From assembly GCA_017528085.1 (NCBI GenBank), contig JAFXPH010000004.1:1-64000 (forward strand): a stretch of 64,000 bases of DNA. The letters are read 5' to 3'. The number at the start of each line of letters is the position of its first letter. Position 1 is the first letter of the stretch. This document shows positions 16,107-25,394 of the stretch, one piece after another. Origin of the DNA: Clostridia bacterium (GTDB taxonomy: Bacteria > Bacillota > Clostridia > TANB77 > CAG-508). The translations under genes were made by a program, and so were the position numbers. A model generated the notes under the pieces. The model was not told the DNA's origin. It saw nothing but the letters and a program-made list of their open reading frames with translations, and did not search any database.

Positions 16107-16703
16107 ATGATAAACTTTAATAATGAAGAATTAGAAAAAGTAAAAAAAGATGCTTTAGAAAGACACATCCCAATAATCATGGATGATTCTTTAGAAAAGA
16201 TAGTAGAACTTATTAAAGAAGAAAAGCCAAAAAGAATATTGGAGATTGGTACTGCAGTTGGATACTCTGCTTCTTGCTTTGCTCTTTCATATAAAGATAC
16301 TATAGTTGATACTATAGAACTAGATGAAGAAAGATATAATGAAGCAAAAGAGAACATTAAAAAAATCGGAGTAGAAACTAGAGTAAATCTAATGCTTGGT
16401 AACGCTGTAGAGATTTTACCTACAATTAACAATACTTATGATATGATCTTTATTGATGCCAATAAAGGAAAATACCCAATATTCTTAGAAGAGGGAATTA
16501 GACTTTCAAACAATAATGCACTTATAATAGCAGATAACATACTTTATAAAGGATATGTCTTAAGCGATTACAATCTTCATAAACAAAGAACAGCAGTAAG
16601 ACATTTAAGAGAGTATATTAAAGAGTCAGAAACTAACGAACACTTAAAAACAGAGATACTTGAAATCGGTGATGGATTAGCAATTTCAAGGGTTACAAAG
16701 TAA
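16107..16703 (+). CDS. trmR: SAM-dependent O-methyltransferase, TrmR/YrrM-like
   Basis: A 198-residue class I methyltransferase of the catechol-O-methyltransferase-like family. SAM-binding motif I is LEIGTAVGYSA (about 46-56), the acidic loop IELDEE follows, and FIDANKGKY carries the metal-ligand Asp. Bacillus TrmR (YrrM) of this type methylates 5-hydroxyuridine 34 of tRNA to mo5U, a reaction that needs a U32-family partner; such a protein is encoded at 3494-5953. Specificity is inferred. GAGG lies before ATG 16107. It is placed just after the typA terminator. Confidence 0.75.
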   Translation: MINFNNEELEKVKKDALERHIPIIMDDSLEKIVELIKEEKPKRILEIGTAVGYSASCFALSYKDTIVDTIELDEERYNEAKENIKKIGVETRVNLMLGNAVEILPTINNTYDMIFIDANKGKYPIFLEEGIRLSNNNALIIADNILYKGYVLSDYNLHKQRTAVRHLREYIKESETNEHLKTEILEIGDGLAISRVTK

Positions 16704-16745
16704 TTTAACAATTGTGTCCAATATGTGAATTTTAAGTCCTTAAAA

Positions 16746-16774
16746 TTGACTAAAAGGTTGGATTATAATAAAAT
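16746..16774 (+). promoter_or_regulatory. Promoter of glmU
   Basis: TTGACT at 16746-16751, 17-base spacer, TAAAAT at 16769-16774. Confidence 0.6.
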
Positions 16775-16820
16775 AATCATGACATTTTAAAACATAAATC
16801 ATGTAGAAAGAAGGAAATTT

Positions 16821-18095
16821 ATGAAAATTGATAACGAAGAAGTTTATGTAATGGCAATTATTATGGCAGCTGGTAAAGGCACAAGAATGAAAACTAATAA
16901 AGCTAAATGTGTTCACAAAATAATGGATAAAGAATTAGTTAGAAGAGTTTATGACTTAACTCAAAAATGTGGTATAGATGACGTTGTAACAGTTGTAGGC
17001 CACAAGAGAGAACAAGTAATGAAAGTTCTTGGAGATGATAAAAAATATGCAATTCAAGAAGAATTATTAGGTACTGGTCATGCTGTTATGCAAGCTAAAG
17101 AATTCTTAGAAGGAAAACAAGGAAAAGTTGTTGTTTTAAATGGTGATGTTCCAATTATTAGAAAAGAAACATTAGATACTTTAATAGAAAAAAGTGTTAC
17201 TAATAAAGAATATGCTACATTATTAACAGCTATTTATGAAAATCCAAAAGGATATGGTAGAATCGTTCGTGATGAAGGTGGAAACATTCAAAAAATCGTT
17301 GAAGAAAAAGATACTGATCCATATCAAAAAGAGATTAAAGAAATCAATGCTGGTGTCTATTGCTTTGATATAGAAGAATTATTAAAAGCATTAGATAAGA
17401 TTAAACCAAATAATGCTCAATCAGAATACTACTTAACAGATGTTATCAAGATAATGAATGATAAAGGTTTAAAAACAGGTGCTGTTATTGTTGAAGATAA
17501 CACAGAAATACTTGGTGTAAATGATAGAATGCAACTTGAGCTCCTAACACAAGTATTAAAAGAAAGAATCAATAGAGAACATATGGCAAACGGTGTAACA
17601 ATCGAAGATGCAAAATCTACATATATTTATGATGATGTAGTTATAGGTAGAGATACTGTTATTCATCCAAATTCAATTATCAAAAGTGGTGTTGTAATTG
17701 GTGAAGATTGTGAAATCGGACCAAATGCTTATATTAGAGAAAATTGTAAACTAGCAGACAGAGTTAAAATTGGAAACTTTGTTGAAATTAAAAATACACA
17801 AGTTGGAGAAGGAACAAAAATACCACACTTAATCTACATGGGTGATACTGTAATTGGTAAAAACGGAAATGTAGGATGTGGTACTATTACATGTAATTAT
17901 GATGGAGTAAATAAAAATAAAACTGTAATAGGAGATAATGCATTTATAGGTTCTAATGTTAACTTAGTAGCTCCAGTTACACTTGGAGATAATGTTTTAA
18001 TTGCGGCAGGATCTACAATTACTGATGATGTTCCATCTGATAATATGGGTATTGCTCGTGAGAGACAAACAAATAAGATTAGAAAGAAAAAATAA
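16821..18095 (+). CDS. glmU: Bifunctional UDP-GlcNAc pyrophosphorylase / GlcN-1-P acetyltransferase
   Basis: GlmU acetylates glucosamine-1-phosphate and joins it to UTP, making UDP-GlcNAc for peptidoglycan. The pyrophosphorylase motif AAGKGTRMK is at residues 16-24. A left-handed beta helix of hexapeptide repeats starts near 245, with the acetyltransferase segment NYDGVNKNKT near 370. At 424 residues it is about 30 shorter than the usual ~456; the shortening is mainly at the C-terminal end. The common GAGTI is GCGTI here. AAGGA precedes ATG 16821. An ATG at 16851 would give the more usual N terminus but has no good ribosome site. Confidence 0.92.
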   Translation: MKIDNEEVYVMAIIMAAGKGTRMKTNKAKCVHKIMDKELVRRVYDLTQKCGIDDVVTVVGHKREQVMKVLGDDKKYAIQEELLGTGHAVMQAKEFLEGKQGKVVVLNGDVPIIRKETLDTLIEKSVTNKEYATLLTAIYENPKGYGRIVRDEGGNIQKIVEEKDTDPYQKEIKEINAGVYCFDIEELLKALDKIKPNNAQSEYYLTDVIKIMNDKGLKTGAVIVEDNTEILGVNDRMQLELLTQVLKERINREHMANGVTIEDAKSTYIYDDVVIGRDTVIHPNSIIKSGVVIGEDCEIGPNAYIRENCKLADRVKIGNFVEIKNTQVGEGTKIPHLIYMGDTVIGKNGNVGCGTITCNYDGVNKNKTVIGDNAFIGSNVNLVAPVTLGDNVLIAAGSTITDDVPSDNMGIARERQTNKIRKKK

Positions 18096-18104
18096 TAAAA
18101 GACA

Positions 18105-18136
18105 AAAAAATAAAGCCTTATGGCTTTATTTTTTTA
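18105..18136. terminator. Bidirectional terminator between glmU and the glycosyltransferase
   Basis: AAAAAATAAAGCC (about 18105-18117) pairs with GGCTTTATTTTTTT (18122-18135), with T-runs on both strands between convergent genes. Confidence 0.85.
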
Positions 18137-19078
18137 TTTATTTTCTTCGATATTTGTTTCTTTCATAATATAAATTGGTCTTTTCTTAACTTCTAAGTAT
18201 GTTTTTGCTAAGTATTGTCCAAGTACTCCAAGTGAGAATAATTGGATACCACTAACCATGAATATAATACATACAAGTGAAGGCCATCCACTTGTAGGAT
18301 CTCCCATAACCATAGTTTTAATTATGATAATTATAATTAGTAAGAATGATATTAAACAGAATAATAATCCTAAAACTGATGCAATAATAAGTGGTGCTGT
18401 TGAAAATGCTGTTATACCTTCTAAAGCATATCCAAATAGTTTCCAGAAAGACCATTTTGTTTTACCAGCAACTCTTTCTTTGTTTTCATATTCTAACCAT
18501 TTAACATCGAATCCAACGAATCCAAAGAATCCTTTTGAATATCTATTATATTCATTAAGTGATAAAAGTGCATTTCTAAATGCTCTGTTAAATAGAGCAT
18601 AATCTCTAGCACCATCTACCATCTCAAATGGTGTCATTTTATTTATTATTTTATAGAATAATTTAGAGAAGAATGATCTTACGATTGGCTCACCTTTTCT
18701 TGTTGCTCTTCTTGTACCTATTGCATCGCGACCTTCTTCTTTAATTAAATTATACATTTCAAGTAATAGTTCTGGTGGATCTTGAAGGTCTGCATCCATG
18801 TATGAAAAATATGTTCCAGAAGCATGTTCAAGACCAGCAAACATAGCAGCTTCTTTTCCAAAATTTCTAGAAAATGAAATGTATTTTACTCTATAGTCTT
18901 TAGATGCTAAATCTTTAATTATATTCAAAGTTCCATCATAAGAACCATCATTAACCATAATAAATTCAAAATCTACATCTTTTGGAAATTTACTTACTTG
19001 ATTTATTAATTCTTTATAAAAAATTGGTAATGCTTTTTCTTCATTATAGCATGATACAATTATTGAAATTTTATCCAT
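18134..19078 (-). CDS. Membrane GT2 glycosyltransferase (GtrB / polyprenyl-phosphate glycosyltransferase type)
   Basis: A 314-residue GT-A enzyme that transfers a sugar from a nucleotide donor to polyprenyl phosphate. The N-terminal catalytic domain has SCYNEE (9-14), NDGSYDG (about 44-50) and DADLQDPPELL (about 96-106). Two membrane spans (about 230-255 and 267-292) anchor the C terminus, as in GtrB and dolichol-phosphate mannose synthase. The sugar is unknown; use in wall glycopolymer or surface glycosylation is inference. It is a single-gene minus-strand unit converging on glmU. Confidence 0.9.
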   Translation of the reverse strand: MDKISIIVSCYNEEKALPIFYKELINQVSKFPKDVDFEFIMVNDGSYDGTLNIIKDLASKDYRVKYISFSRNFGKEAAMFAGLEHASGTYFSYMDADLQDPPELLLEMYNLIKEEGRDAIGTRRATRKGEPIVRSFFSKLFYKIINKMTPFEMVDGARDYALFNRAFRNALLSLNEYNRYSKGFFGFVGFDVKWLEYENKERVAGKTKWSFWKLFGYALEGITAFSTAPLIIASVLGLLFCLISFLLIIIIIIKTMVMGDPTSGWPSLVCIIFMVSGIQLFSLGVLGQYLAKTYLEVKKRPIYIMKETNIEENK

Positions 19079-19177
19079 TTAAATACCTCTTTTTATTTAA
19101 AAATCTAGTGTTATTATAACATAAATGTTGTTCAATAACAATATTTTTAATAATACGCTATTTTGTGTGCATAGTAC

Positions 19178-19206
19178 TTGAAATTTTAAATGCTATGTAA
19201 TATAAT
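19178..19206 (+). promoter_or_regulatory. Promoter of mreB
   Basis: TTGAAA at 19178-19183, 17-base spacer, TATAAT at 19201-19206. Confidence 0.8.
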
Positions 19207-19246
19207 CGTAATGAAAATGTAACATTATTTGAAAGGAGATCTTAAA

Positions 19247-20239
19247 GTGTTTGGCCAAGATATTGGTATAGACCTAGGAACAGCTACAGTAATTGCATAT
19301 GTAAAAGGAAAAGGCATAGTTTTAAGAGAACCTTCTGTAGTTGCACTTAATAATGTTACTAATGAGGTTCTTGCAGTTGGACATGAAGCTAGAAGGATGC
19401 TTGGTAGAACACCAGGTAATATAGTTGCTATAAGACCTCTAAAAGAAGGTGTTATATCAGACTATACTGTAACAGAGAAAATGCTTAAACATTATATGAC
19501 TAAGATTTGTGGTAGATTTATATTTGCCCCAAGACTTATGATATGTATTCCTTCTCAAGTTACAGAGGTTGAAAAGAAAGCGGTTATAGATGCTGCTTCA
19601 AATGCAGGAGCTAGAAAAGTATTTTTAATAGAAGAACCTATTGCTGCTGCTATTGGAGCAGGTATTGATATATCAAAACCATGTGGAAATATGATTGTTG
19701 ATATCGGTGGTGGAACTACTGATATAGCAGTTATTTCACTTGGTGGATCTGTTATTAGTACTTCACTTAAAGTTGCTGGTGATAAATTTGATGAGTATAT
19801 AACAAAATATATTAAGAAACATTACAACATGGCAATTGGTGAAAGAACAGCAGAAGAGTTAAAAATGAATATAGGATGTGTATATCCAAAGATTCAAGAT
19901 ATGGAAATGGATGTTAGAGGAATAGACTTAATCACAGGTCTTCCAAAAACTTTAACAATATACTCTAGTGAAATGATGGAAGCACTAGAAGAACCAGCAT
20001 CTATGATAGTAGACGCAGTTCACTCAGTACTAGAGAAAACTCCTCCAGAACTTGCAGCAGATATTTCTGATAAAGGAATATACATGACAGGTGGAGGAAG
20101 CTTACTTGATGGTCTAGATAGACTTCTACAAGAAAAGCTTGGAATAAATGTTATGATTGCAGAAGATGCAGTGTCTTGTGTTGCTAAAGGTACAGGAAAA
20201 GCTTTAGACAACTTAGACAAAATTGGAAAAAGCTATTAA
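19247..20239 (+). CDS. mreB: Rod-shape-determining actin homologue MreB/Mbl
   Basis: A 330-residue bacterial actin that forms membrane-bound filaments guiding sidewall synthesis. Phosphate 1 motif DIGIDLGTAT is at 5-14, phosphate 2 motif DIGGGTTDIAV near 157-167, and the adenosine motif TGGGSLLDGL near 283-292. I start at GTG 19247, eight bases after AAAGGAG (19232-19238). The TTG at 19229 lies upstream of that site. It is a lone gene with its own promoter and terminator, without mreCD, which suits the Mbl or MreBH type; paralogue identity cannot be settled here. Confidence 0.93.
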   Translation: MFGQDIGIDLGTATVIAYVKGKGIVLREPSVVALNNVTNEVLAVGHEARRMLGRTPGNIVAIRPLKEGVISDYTVTEKMLKHYMTKICGRFIFAPRLMICIPSQVTEVEKKAVIDAASNAGARKVFLIEEPIAAAIGAGIDISKPCGNMIVDIGGGTTDIAVISLGGSVISTSLKVAGDKFDEYITKYIKKHYNMAIGERTAEELKMNIGCVYPKIQDMEMDVRGIDLITGLPKTLTIYSSEMMEALEEPASMIVDAVHSVLEKTPPELAADISDKGIYMTGGGSLLDGLDRLLQEKLGINVMIAEDAVSCVAKGTGKALDNLDKIGKSY

Positions 20240-20287
20240 TAAAAATTCTAAATTTTTATTTATATAAAAGATTCTCCATTACTTGGT

Positions 20288-20316
20288 AACCCATAGCAAA
20301 AGCTATGGGTTTTCCT
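20288..20316 (+). terminator. Terminator after mreB
   Basis: AACCCATAGC (20288-20297), AAAA loop, GCTATGGGTT (20302-20311), then TTT. Confidence 0.85.
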
Positions 20317-20327
20317 TTTGAAAAGTG

Positions 20328-20356
20328 TTGAAATACTATGGATTTTAAAGTATAAT
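20328..20356 (+). promoter_or_regulatory. Promoter of mtaB
   Basis: TTGAAA at 20328-20333, 17-base spacer, TATAAT at 20351-20356. Confidence 0.75.
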
Positions 20357-20389
20357 TATTTATGTAAATTAAAAAGAAAGAGATTAAAA

Positions 20390-21685
20390 ATGAAAGTTGC
20401 TTTTTATACATTAGGTTGTAAAGTAAATCAATATGAGACAAATGGTATGATTCAAAAGTTCGAAGAAGCCGGATTTGAAGTTGTACCTTTTAATAAAAAG
20501 TCAGATGTATACATCATTAACACTTGTACAGTAACAAGTATTTCTGATAGAAAATCTAGACAAATGCTAAGAAGAGCAAAAGAATTAAATCCAGATGGAA
20601 TTGTAGTTGCATGTGGATGTTATGTTCAAGTTGCCAAAGATGTTGTAGATGGAATTGAAGAAATAGACTTATCTATTGGAACAAATGAGAAGAAGGATAT
20701 TGTTAAAATTGTAGAAGACTTTATTAATGACAAGAAAAAGCCAAGTACAATTGATGATGTATTTCATAATGAAGACTACCAAGAATTTGGAAATATTATT
20801 TTTACTGAAAAAGTAAGAGCAGTAATTAAAGTGCAGGATGGATGTGATAGATTCTGTTCATATTGTATTATTCCATATGCTAGAGGTAGAGTAAGAAGTA
20901 GAGATAAGGATAATGTAATATCTGAAATAAAACAAATAGTAAAAGAAAATGGAATTAAAGAAGTAATTATTACAGGCATACATGTTGCTTCTTATGGAAA
21001 AGACTTTAAGAATGGATATGGATTAATTGATCTATTAGAAGAAATAAATGAAATAGATGGATTAGAAAGAATAAGACTAGGTAGTATAGAACCACTTATA
21101 ATTTCAGAAGAATTTATGGAAAGATTATCTAAACTTAAAAAGTATTGTCATCATTTCCATTTATCACTTCAAAGTGCATGTAACACTGTTTTAGAAAGAA
21201 TGAATAGAAGATATACTATTGAAGAATTCATGGAAATAACAGATAGAATTAGAAGATACTATGATGATGCAATTTTAACTACTGATGTAATAGTTGGCTT
21301 TCCTGGTGAAACTGATGAAGAGTTTGAAACAACAGTAGAGAATTTAAATAAAATCAAATTCTATAAAATGCATATTTTTAAGTATTCACAAAGAAATGGT
21401 ACAAAAGCAGCTGTTATGGAAAATCAAGTTTCTCCAGAAATAAAAGAAAAGAGAAGTAAAATTTTGATTGATATGTCTGATAAGTTTGAAAAAGAATATC
21501 AAAAATTATATATAGGAAAGACAGTAGATGTTTTATTTGAAGAAATGGAAGATGGATTCTTAAAAGGTCATACTGCAAACTATATGATGGTTAAATCTAA
21601 AGGCAAAGAAGATTATATAAATAGTATTAAAAAAGTTAAAATCTCAGGAACAGAAAATGCAATTATGGAAGGTGAAATTATTTAG
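20390..21685 (+). CDS. mtaB: tRNA ms2t6A37 methylthiotransferase MtaB
   Basis: MtaB is a radical-SAM enzyme that adds methylthio to t6A37 in ANN-decoding tRNAs. The first iron-sulfur site uses Cys10 (TLGCKVNQ), the Cys of NTCTV and that of CGCYVQ. The radical-SAM cluster is CDRFCSYC near 150-157. A C-terminal TRAM-like domain follows. The TLGCKVNQYE start separates it from MiaB (encoded at 41513). Translation from ATG 20390 gives 431 residues; the upstream ATG at 20318 overlaps the promoter and is rejected. The ribosome site is only a weak AAAGAGA. Confidence 0.93.
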   Translation: MKVAFYTLGCKVNQYETNGMIQKFEEAGFEVVPFNKKSDVYIINTCTVTSISDRKSRQMLRRAKELNPDGIVVACGCYVQVAKDVVDGIEEIDLSIGTNEKKDIVKIVEDFINDKKKPSTIDDVFHNEDYQEFGNIIFTEKVRAVIKVQDGCDRFCSYCIIPYARGRVRSRDKDNVISEIKQIVKENGIKEVIITGIHVASYGKDFKNGYGLIDLLEEINEIDGLERIRLGSIEPLIISEEFMERLSKLKKYCHHFHLSLQSACNTVLERMNRRYTIEEFMEITDRIRRYYDDAILTTDVIVGFPGETDEEFETTVENLNKIKFYKMHIFKYSQRNGTKAAVMENQVSPEIKEKRSKILIDMSDKFEKEYQKLYIGKTVDVLFEEMEDGFLKGHTANYMMVKSKGKEDYINSIKKVKISGTENAIMEGEII

Positions 21686-21690
21686 ACAAT

Positions 21691-21718
21691 TTGACAATCA
21701 ATTATTAATTGTTACAAT
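21691..21718 (+). promoter_or_regulatory. Distal promoter before the FQE-repeat gene
   Basis: TTGACA at 21691-21696, 16-base spacer, TACAAT at 21713-21718. A second candidate, TTGATT-17-TATAAA, is at 21768-21796. Confidence 0.55.
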
Positions 21719-21839
21719 GTGTAATAATTAAGTAACGAAAACTTAATATATTTTTTGGCTCTATATATTGATTTTAATATGATTATAAGATATAAATAAA
21801 TTAACAAAAATATTAGTTGAATACCAAGGAGGAACTTCC

Positions 21840-22079
21840 ATGAAAGAATATAATTTAAAAGAAGAGAGTACACAATTAACTAATGTTGGCTTTTGGCAAA
21901 AATTCAAAGGATTTATGTTCCAAGAGATTGATCTAAATAAGCCAATAGTTCTTGAGTTAACTCCAAAGGAAGAAAAAGTATTTTCTGAAGTACATAGCTT
22001 CTTATTCCAAGAATTAAAATTCCCAGAATTACATGAATTTTTATTCCAAGAAATTAATTTCTTTGGTAAGAAAGCATAA
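21840..22079 (+). CDS. Small protein with three F-x-FQE repeats, unknown
   Basis: A 79-residue soluble, acidic protein that repeats an aromatic motif: FMFQE at 25-29, FLFQE at 54-58 and FLFQE at 67-71, each in an amphipathic stretch (FKGFMFQEI, HSFLFQEL, HEFLFQEI). A Trp-Gln-Lys-Phe precedes the first copy, and ELTPKEEKV lies between the first and second. I recognise no family. It has a very strong ribosome site (AAGGAGGAA), one or two promoters, a 120-base leader and a 10-bp terminator, so it seems well expressed as a single gene. Repeated short aromatic motifs suggest protein binding or membrane-surface contact, which is inference. Confidence 0.7.
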   Translation: MKEYNLKEESTQLTNVGFWQKFKGFMFQEIDLNKPIVLELTPKEEKVFSEVHSFLFQELKFPELHEFLFQEINFFGKKA

Positions 22080-22105
22080 TAATTAGAATATAATTTTATT
22101 GATAT

Positions 22106-22135
22106 ATAGCACTGTGACGACAGTGCTATTTTTTA
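22106..22135 (+). terminator. Terminator after the FQE-repeat gene
   Basis: ATAGCACTGT (22106-22115), loop GACG, ACAGTGCTAT (22120-22129), then six Ts. Confidence 0.92.
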
Positions 22136-22180
22136 TTGTTTTTATTAGACTATAAGACAAATAAATCTATAAAATAACAC

Positions 22181-22209
22181 TTGAAATTATGAGTTAATTG
22201 GTATAGAAT
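22181..22209 (+). promoter_or_regulatory. Promoter of the glycolytic operon
   Basis: TTGAAA at 22181-22186, 17-base spacer, TAGAAT at 22204-22209 (overlapping a TATAGA). Confidence 0.6.
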
Positions 22210-22249
22210 TATATTGGCCTTGAATAGGGCTTACATTAAAATATAGAGA

Positions 22250-22279
22250 TTATAAATTTCATATATATGAGATTTATAA
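22250..22279 (+). promoter_or_regulatory. Near-perfect 30-base hairpin in the gap leader
   Basis: Bases 22250-22264 pair with 22265-22279 apart from one G-T pair. The hairpin starts with TTATAAAT, ends with ATTTATAA, and lies six bases before GGAGG. It could stabilise the mRNA, affect translation of gap, or bind a regulator. Confidence 0.55.
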
Positions 22280-23317
<1,038 letters not shown>

Positions 23318-23353
23318 TAAAGTTTTTAAGTATAATTAGAGTTTAAAGCCTTT

Positions 23354-23386
23354 GAGGTTCGGCACTAGAGCCGAACCTCTTTTTAA
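23354..23386 (+). terminator. Strong terminator between gap and pgk
   Basis: GAGGTTCGGC (23354-23363), loop ACTAGA, GCCGAACCTC (23370-23379), then TTTTTAAA. It lies between two operon genes and no clear promoter follows it, so it probably acts as a partial terminator or processing site. Confidence 0.9.
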
Positions 23387-23404
23387 ATATAGGAGGAATT
23401 ATTT

Positions 23405-24589
23405 ATGAATAAGAAAACAGTAAGAGATATTGATTTAAAAGGAAAAAAAGTTTTAGTAAGATGTGACTTCAACGTTCCTTATGATGAAAATAGAGTAATT
23501 ACTGATAATAGAAGAATTGTTGCAGCATTACCTACAATCAATTATCTATTAGAAAATAATTGCAAAGTTATTTTATGCTCTCACTTAGGAAGACCAAAGG
23601 GAGAAGTAAAACCAGAATTTTCATTAGACATAGTTGCAAAAGAACTTTCAAGATTACTTGGAAAAGAAGTTATTTTAGCAAAAGATGTTGTTGGACCAGA
23701 TGCAGTTGCTAAAGCAGAAGCTTTAGGAGAAGGAGAAGTAATGCTTCTTGAAAACGTAAGATTTGAAGCTGGTGAAGAACAAAATGATGAAGAATTATCA
23801 AAGAAATTAGCTTCACTTGCAGAAGTATATGTAAATGATGCATTCGGAACAGCTCACAGAGCTCACTCATCAACAACTGGTGTTGCAAGTTTTTTACCTG
23901 CAGTATCAGGATTCCTAATTGAAAAAGAATTAAACTTTATGGGAGATGCAATAGCAAATCCAGTAAGACCATTTATGGCAATATTAGGTGGTAAAAAAGT
24001 TTCTGATAAAATTGGTGTTATTGATAGTTTATTAGAAAAAGTTGATACTTTACTAATAGGTGGAGCAATGGCATATACATTCTTTAAAGCAATGGGATAT
24101 AATGTTGGTGATTCTATTTGTGAAGAAGACAAATTAGATTTAGCTAGAGAAATAATGGATAAAGCCAAAGCAAAAGGTGTTAAATTAATGTTACCAGTTG
24201 ATACAAGAATAGGTAAAGAATTTAGTGCTGATACAGAAAGCAAAGTTGTAAAATGCGATGAGATGCCAGATGGTTGGGAAGGATTTGACATAGGTCCAGA
24301 AACAATAGCTGCATATGTTGAAGAATTAAAAAATGCTAAAACAATTATATGGAATGGTCCTTTAGGAGTATTTGAATTTGAACAATTTGCTGTTGGAACA
24401 AATGAAATAGCAAAAGCTTTAGCTGATATAGATGCCGTTAAAGTTGTTGGTGGTGGAGATTCTGCAGCTGCTATTGAAAAAGCAGGTTTAGCTGATAAAT
24501 TCACACACATTTCAACTGGTGGTGGAGCTTCACTTGAATTCCTAGAAGGTAAAAAACTACCAGGAATCGAAGCATTACAAGACAAATAA
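23405..24589 (+). CDS. pgk: Phosphoglycerate kinase
   Basis: Pgk transfers the acyl phosphate of 1,3-bisphosphoglycerate to ADP. The N-terminal substrate motif [10 protein letters not shown] is near 18-27, SHLGRPKG near 59-66, and the nucleotide-domain GGAMAYTF and GGGDSAAA motifs follow. At 394 residues it is a normal bacterial enzyme. AGGAGG lies before ATG 23405, directly after the terminator. A 20-base gap leads to tpiA. Confidence 0.98.
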   Translation: MNKKTVRDIDLKGKKVLVRCDFNVPYDENRVITDNRRIVAALPTINYLLENNCKVILCSHLGRPKGEVKPEFSLDIVAKELSRLLGKEVILAKDVVGPDAVAKAEALGEGEVMLLENVRFEAGEEQNDEELSKKLASLAEVYVNDAFGTAHRAHSSTTGVASFLPAVSGFLIEKELNFMGDAIANPVRPFMAILGGKKVSDKIGVIDSLLEKVDTLLIGGAMAYTFFKAMGYNVGDSICEEDKLDLAREIMDKAKAKGVKLMLPVDTRIGKEFSADTESKVVKCDEMPDGWEGFDIGPETIAAYVEELKNAKTIIWNGPLGVFEFEQFAVGTNEIAKALADIDAVKVVGGGDSAAAIEKAGLADKFTHISTGGGASLEFLEGKKLPGIEALQDK

Positions 24590-24609
24590 TTAGTTAAGGA
24601 GTTTAGGTT

Positions 24610-25365
24610 ATGAGAAGAAAAGTTATTGCAGGAAATTGGAAAATGAATATGCTTCCAGATGAAGCAATTAAATTTATAGATGACTTAGCACCACTTGTTA
24701 AAGATGTTGATGCTGAAGTTATCATATGTGCACCATATACAGATTTATTCTATTGTTTAAATTATGCACAAGATACAAATATTCATATTGGTGCTCAAAA
24801 TATGCATTATGAGGAAAAAGGTGCATTTACTGGAGAAGTATCTCCACAAATGCTAAAAGCAATTGGAGTAGAATATGTTATAATAGGACACTCTGAGAGA
24901 AGACAATATTATAATGAAACTGATGAAACAGTTAATAAAAAATTAAAAGCAGCTTTTGAAGTTGGTCTAAAACCAATTGTATGTGTTGGTGAATCTTTAG
25001 AGCAAAGAGAAGCTGGAAAAGCAGAAGAAATAATTACAAATCAAACTAGACTTGCATTAGATGGTTTAACAAATGATCAAGTTAAAGCAACTATAATTGC
25101 TTATGAACCAATCTGGGCAATTGGAACAGGTAAAACTGCTACATCAGAAGATGCAAATAATGCAATAAAAGCTATAAGAGCTGAAGTTGCAAGAATTTAT
25201 GGTGAAGAAGTAGCTGAAGAAATCATTATTCAATATGGTGGATCAGTTAAATCTTCAAATGCTAAAGAACTATTCACAACATCAGACATCGATGGTGGAT
25301 TAGTTGGTGGAGCAAGTTTAAAACCTGATGAATTCAGCAAAATAGTAAGATATAACGAGCAATAA
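24610..25365 (+). CDS. tpiA: Triosephosphate isomerase
   Basis: TpiA interconverts dihydroxyacetone phosphate and glyceraldehyde-3-phosphate. The active-site Lys is in GNWKMN (7-12), His in GHSERR near 93, catalytic Glu in AYEPIWAIGTGKTA near 164-177, and the phosphate-binding GGSVKSSN near 212. Length 251 is typical. AAGGAG precedes ATG 24610. It is in the operon between pgk and gpmI. Confidence 0.98.
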   Translation: MRRKVIAGNWKMNMLPDEAIKFIDDLAPLVKDVDAEVIICAPYTDLFYCLNYAQDTNIHIGAQNMHYEEKGAFTGEVSPQMLKAIGVEYVIIGHSERRQYYNETDETVNKKLKAAFEVGLKPIVCVGESLEQREAGKAEEIITNQTRLALDGLTNDQVKATIIAYEPIWAIGTGKTATSEDANNAIKAIRAEVARIYGEEVAEEIIIQYGGSVKSSNAKELFTTSDIDGGLVGGASLKPDEFSKIVRYNEQ

Positions 25366-25394
25366 TAGAGAGTTTAGAAAGAGAGAAATAAGTA

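Noticed and set aside
23863..24585. 240-residue open frame antisense to pgk
   Set aside because: It lies wholly inside pgk in the opposite direction, lacks a ribosome site, and has low-complexity Ser/Pro content typical of shadows of AT-rich genes.
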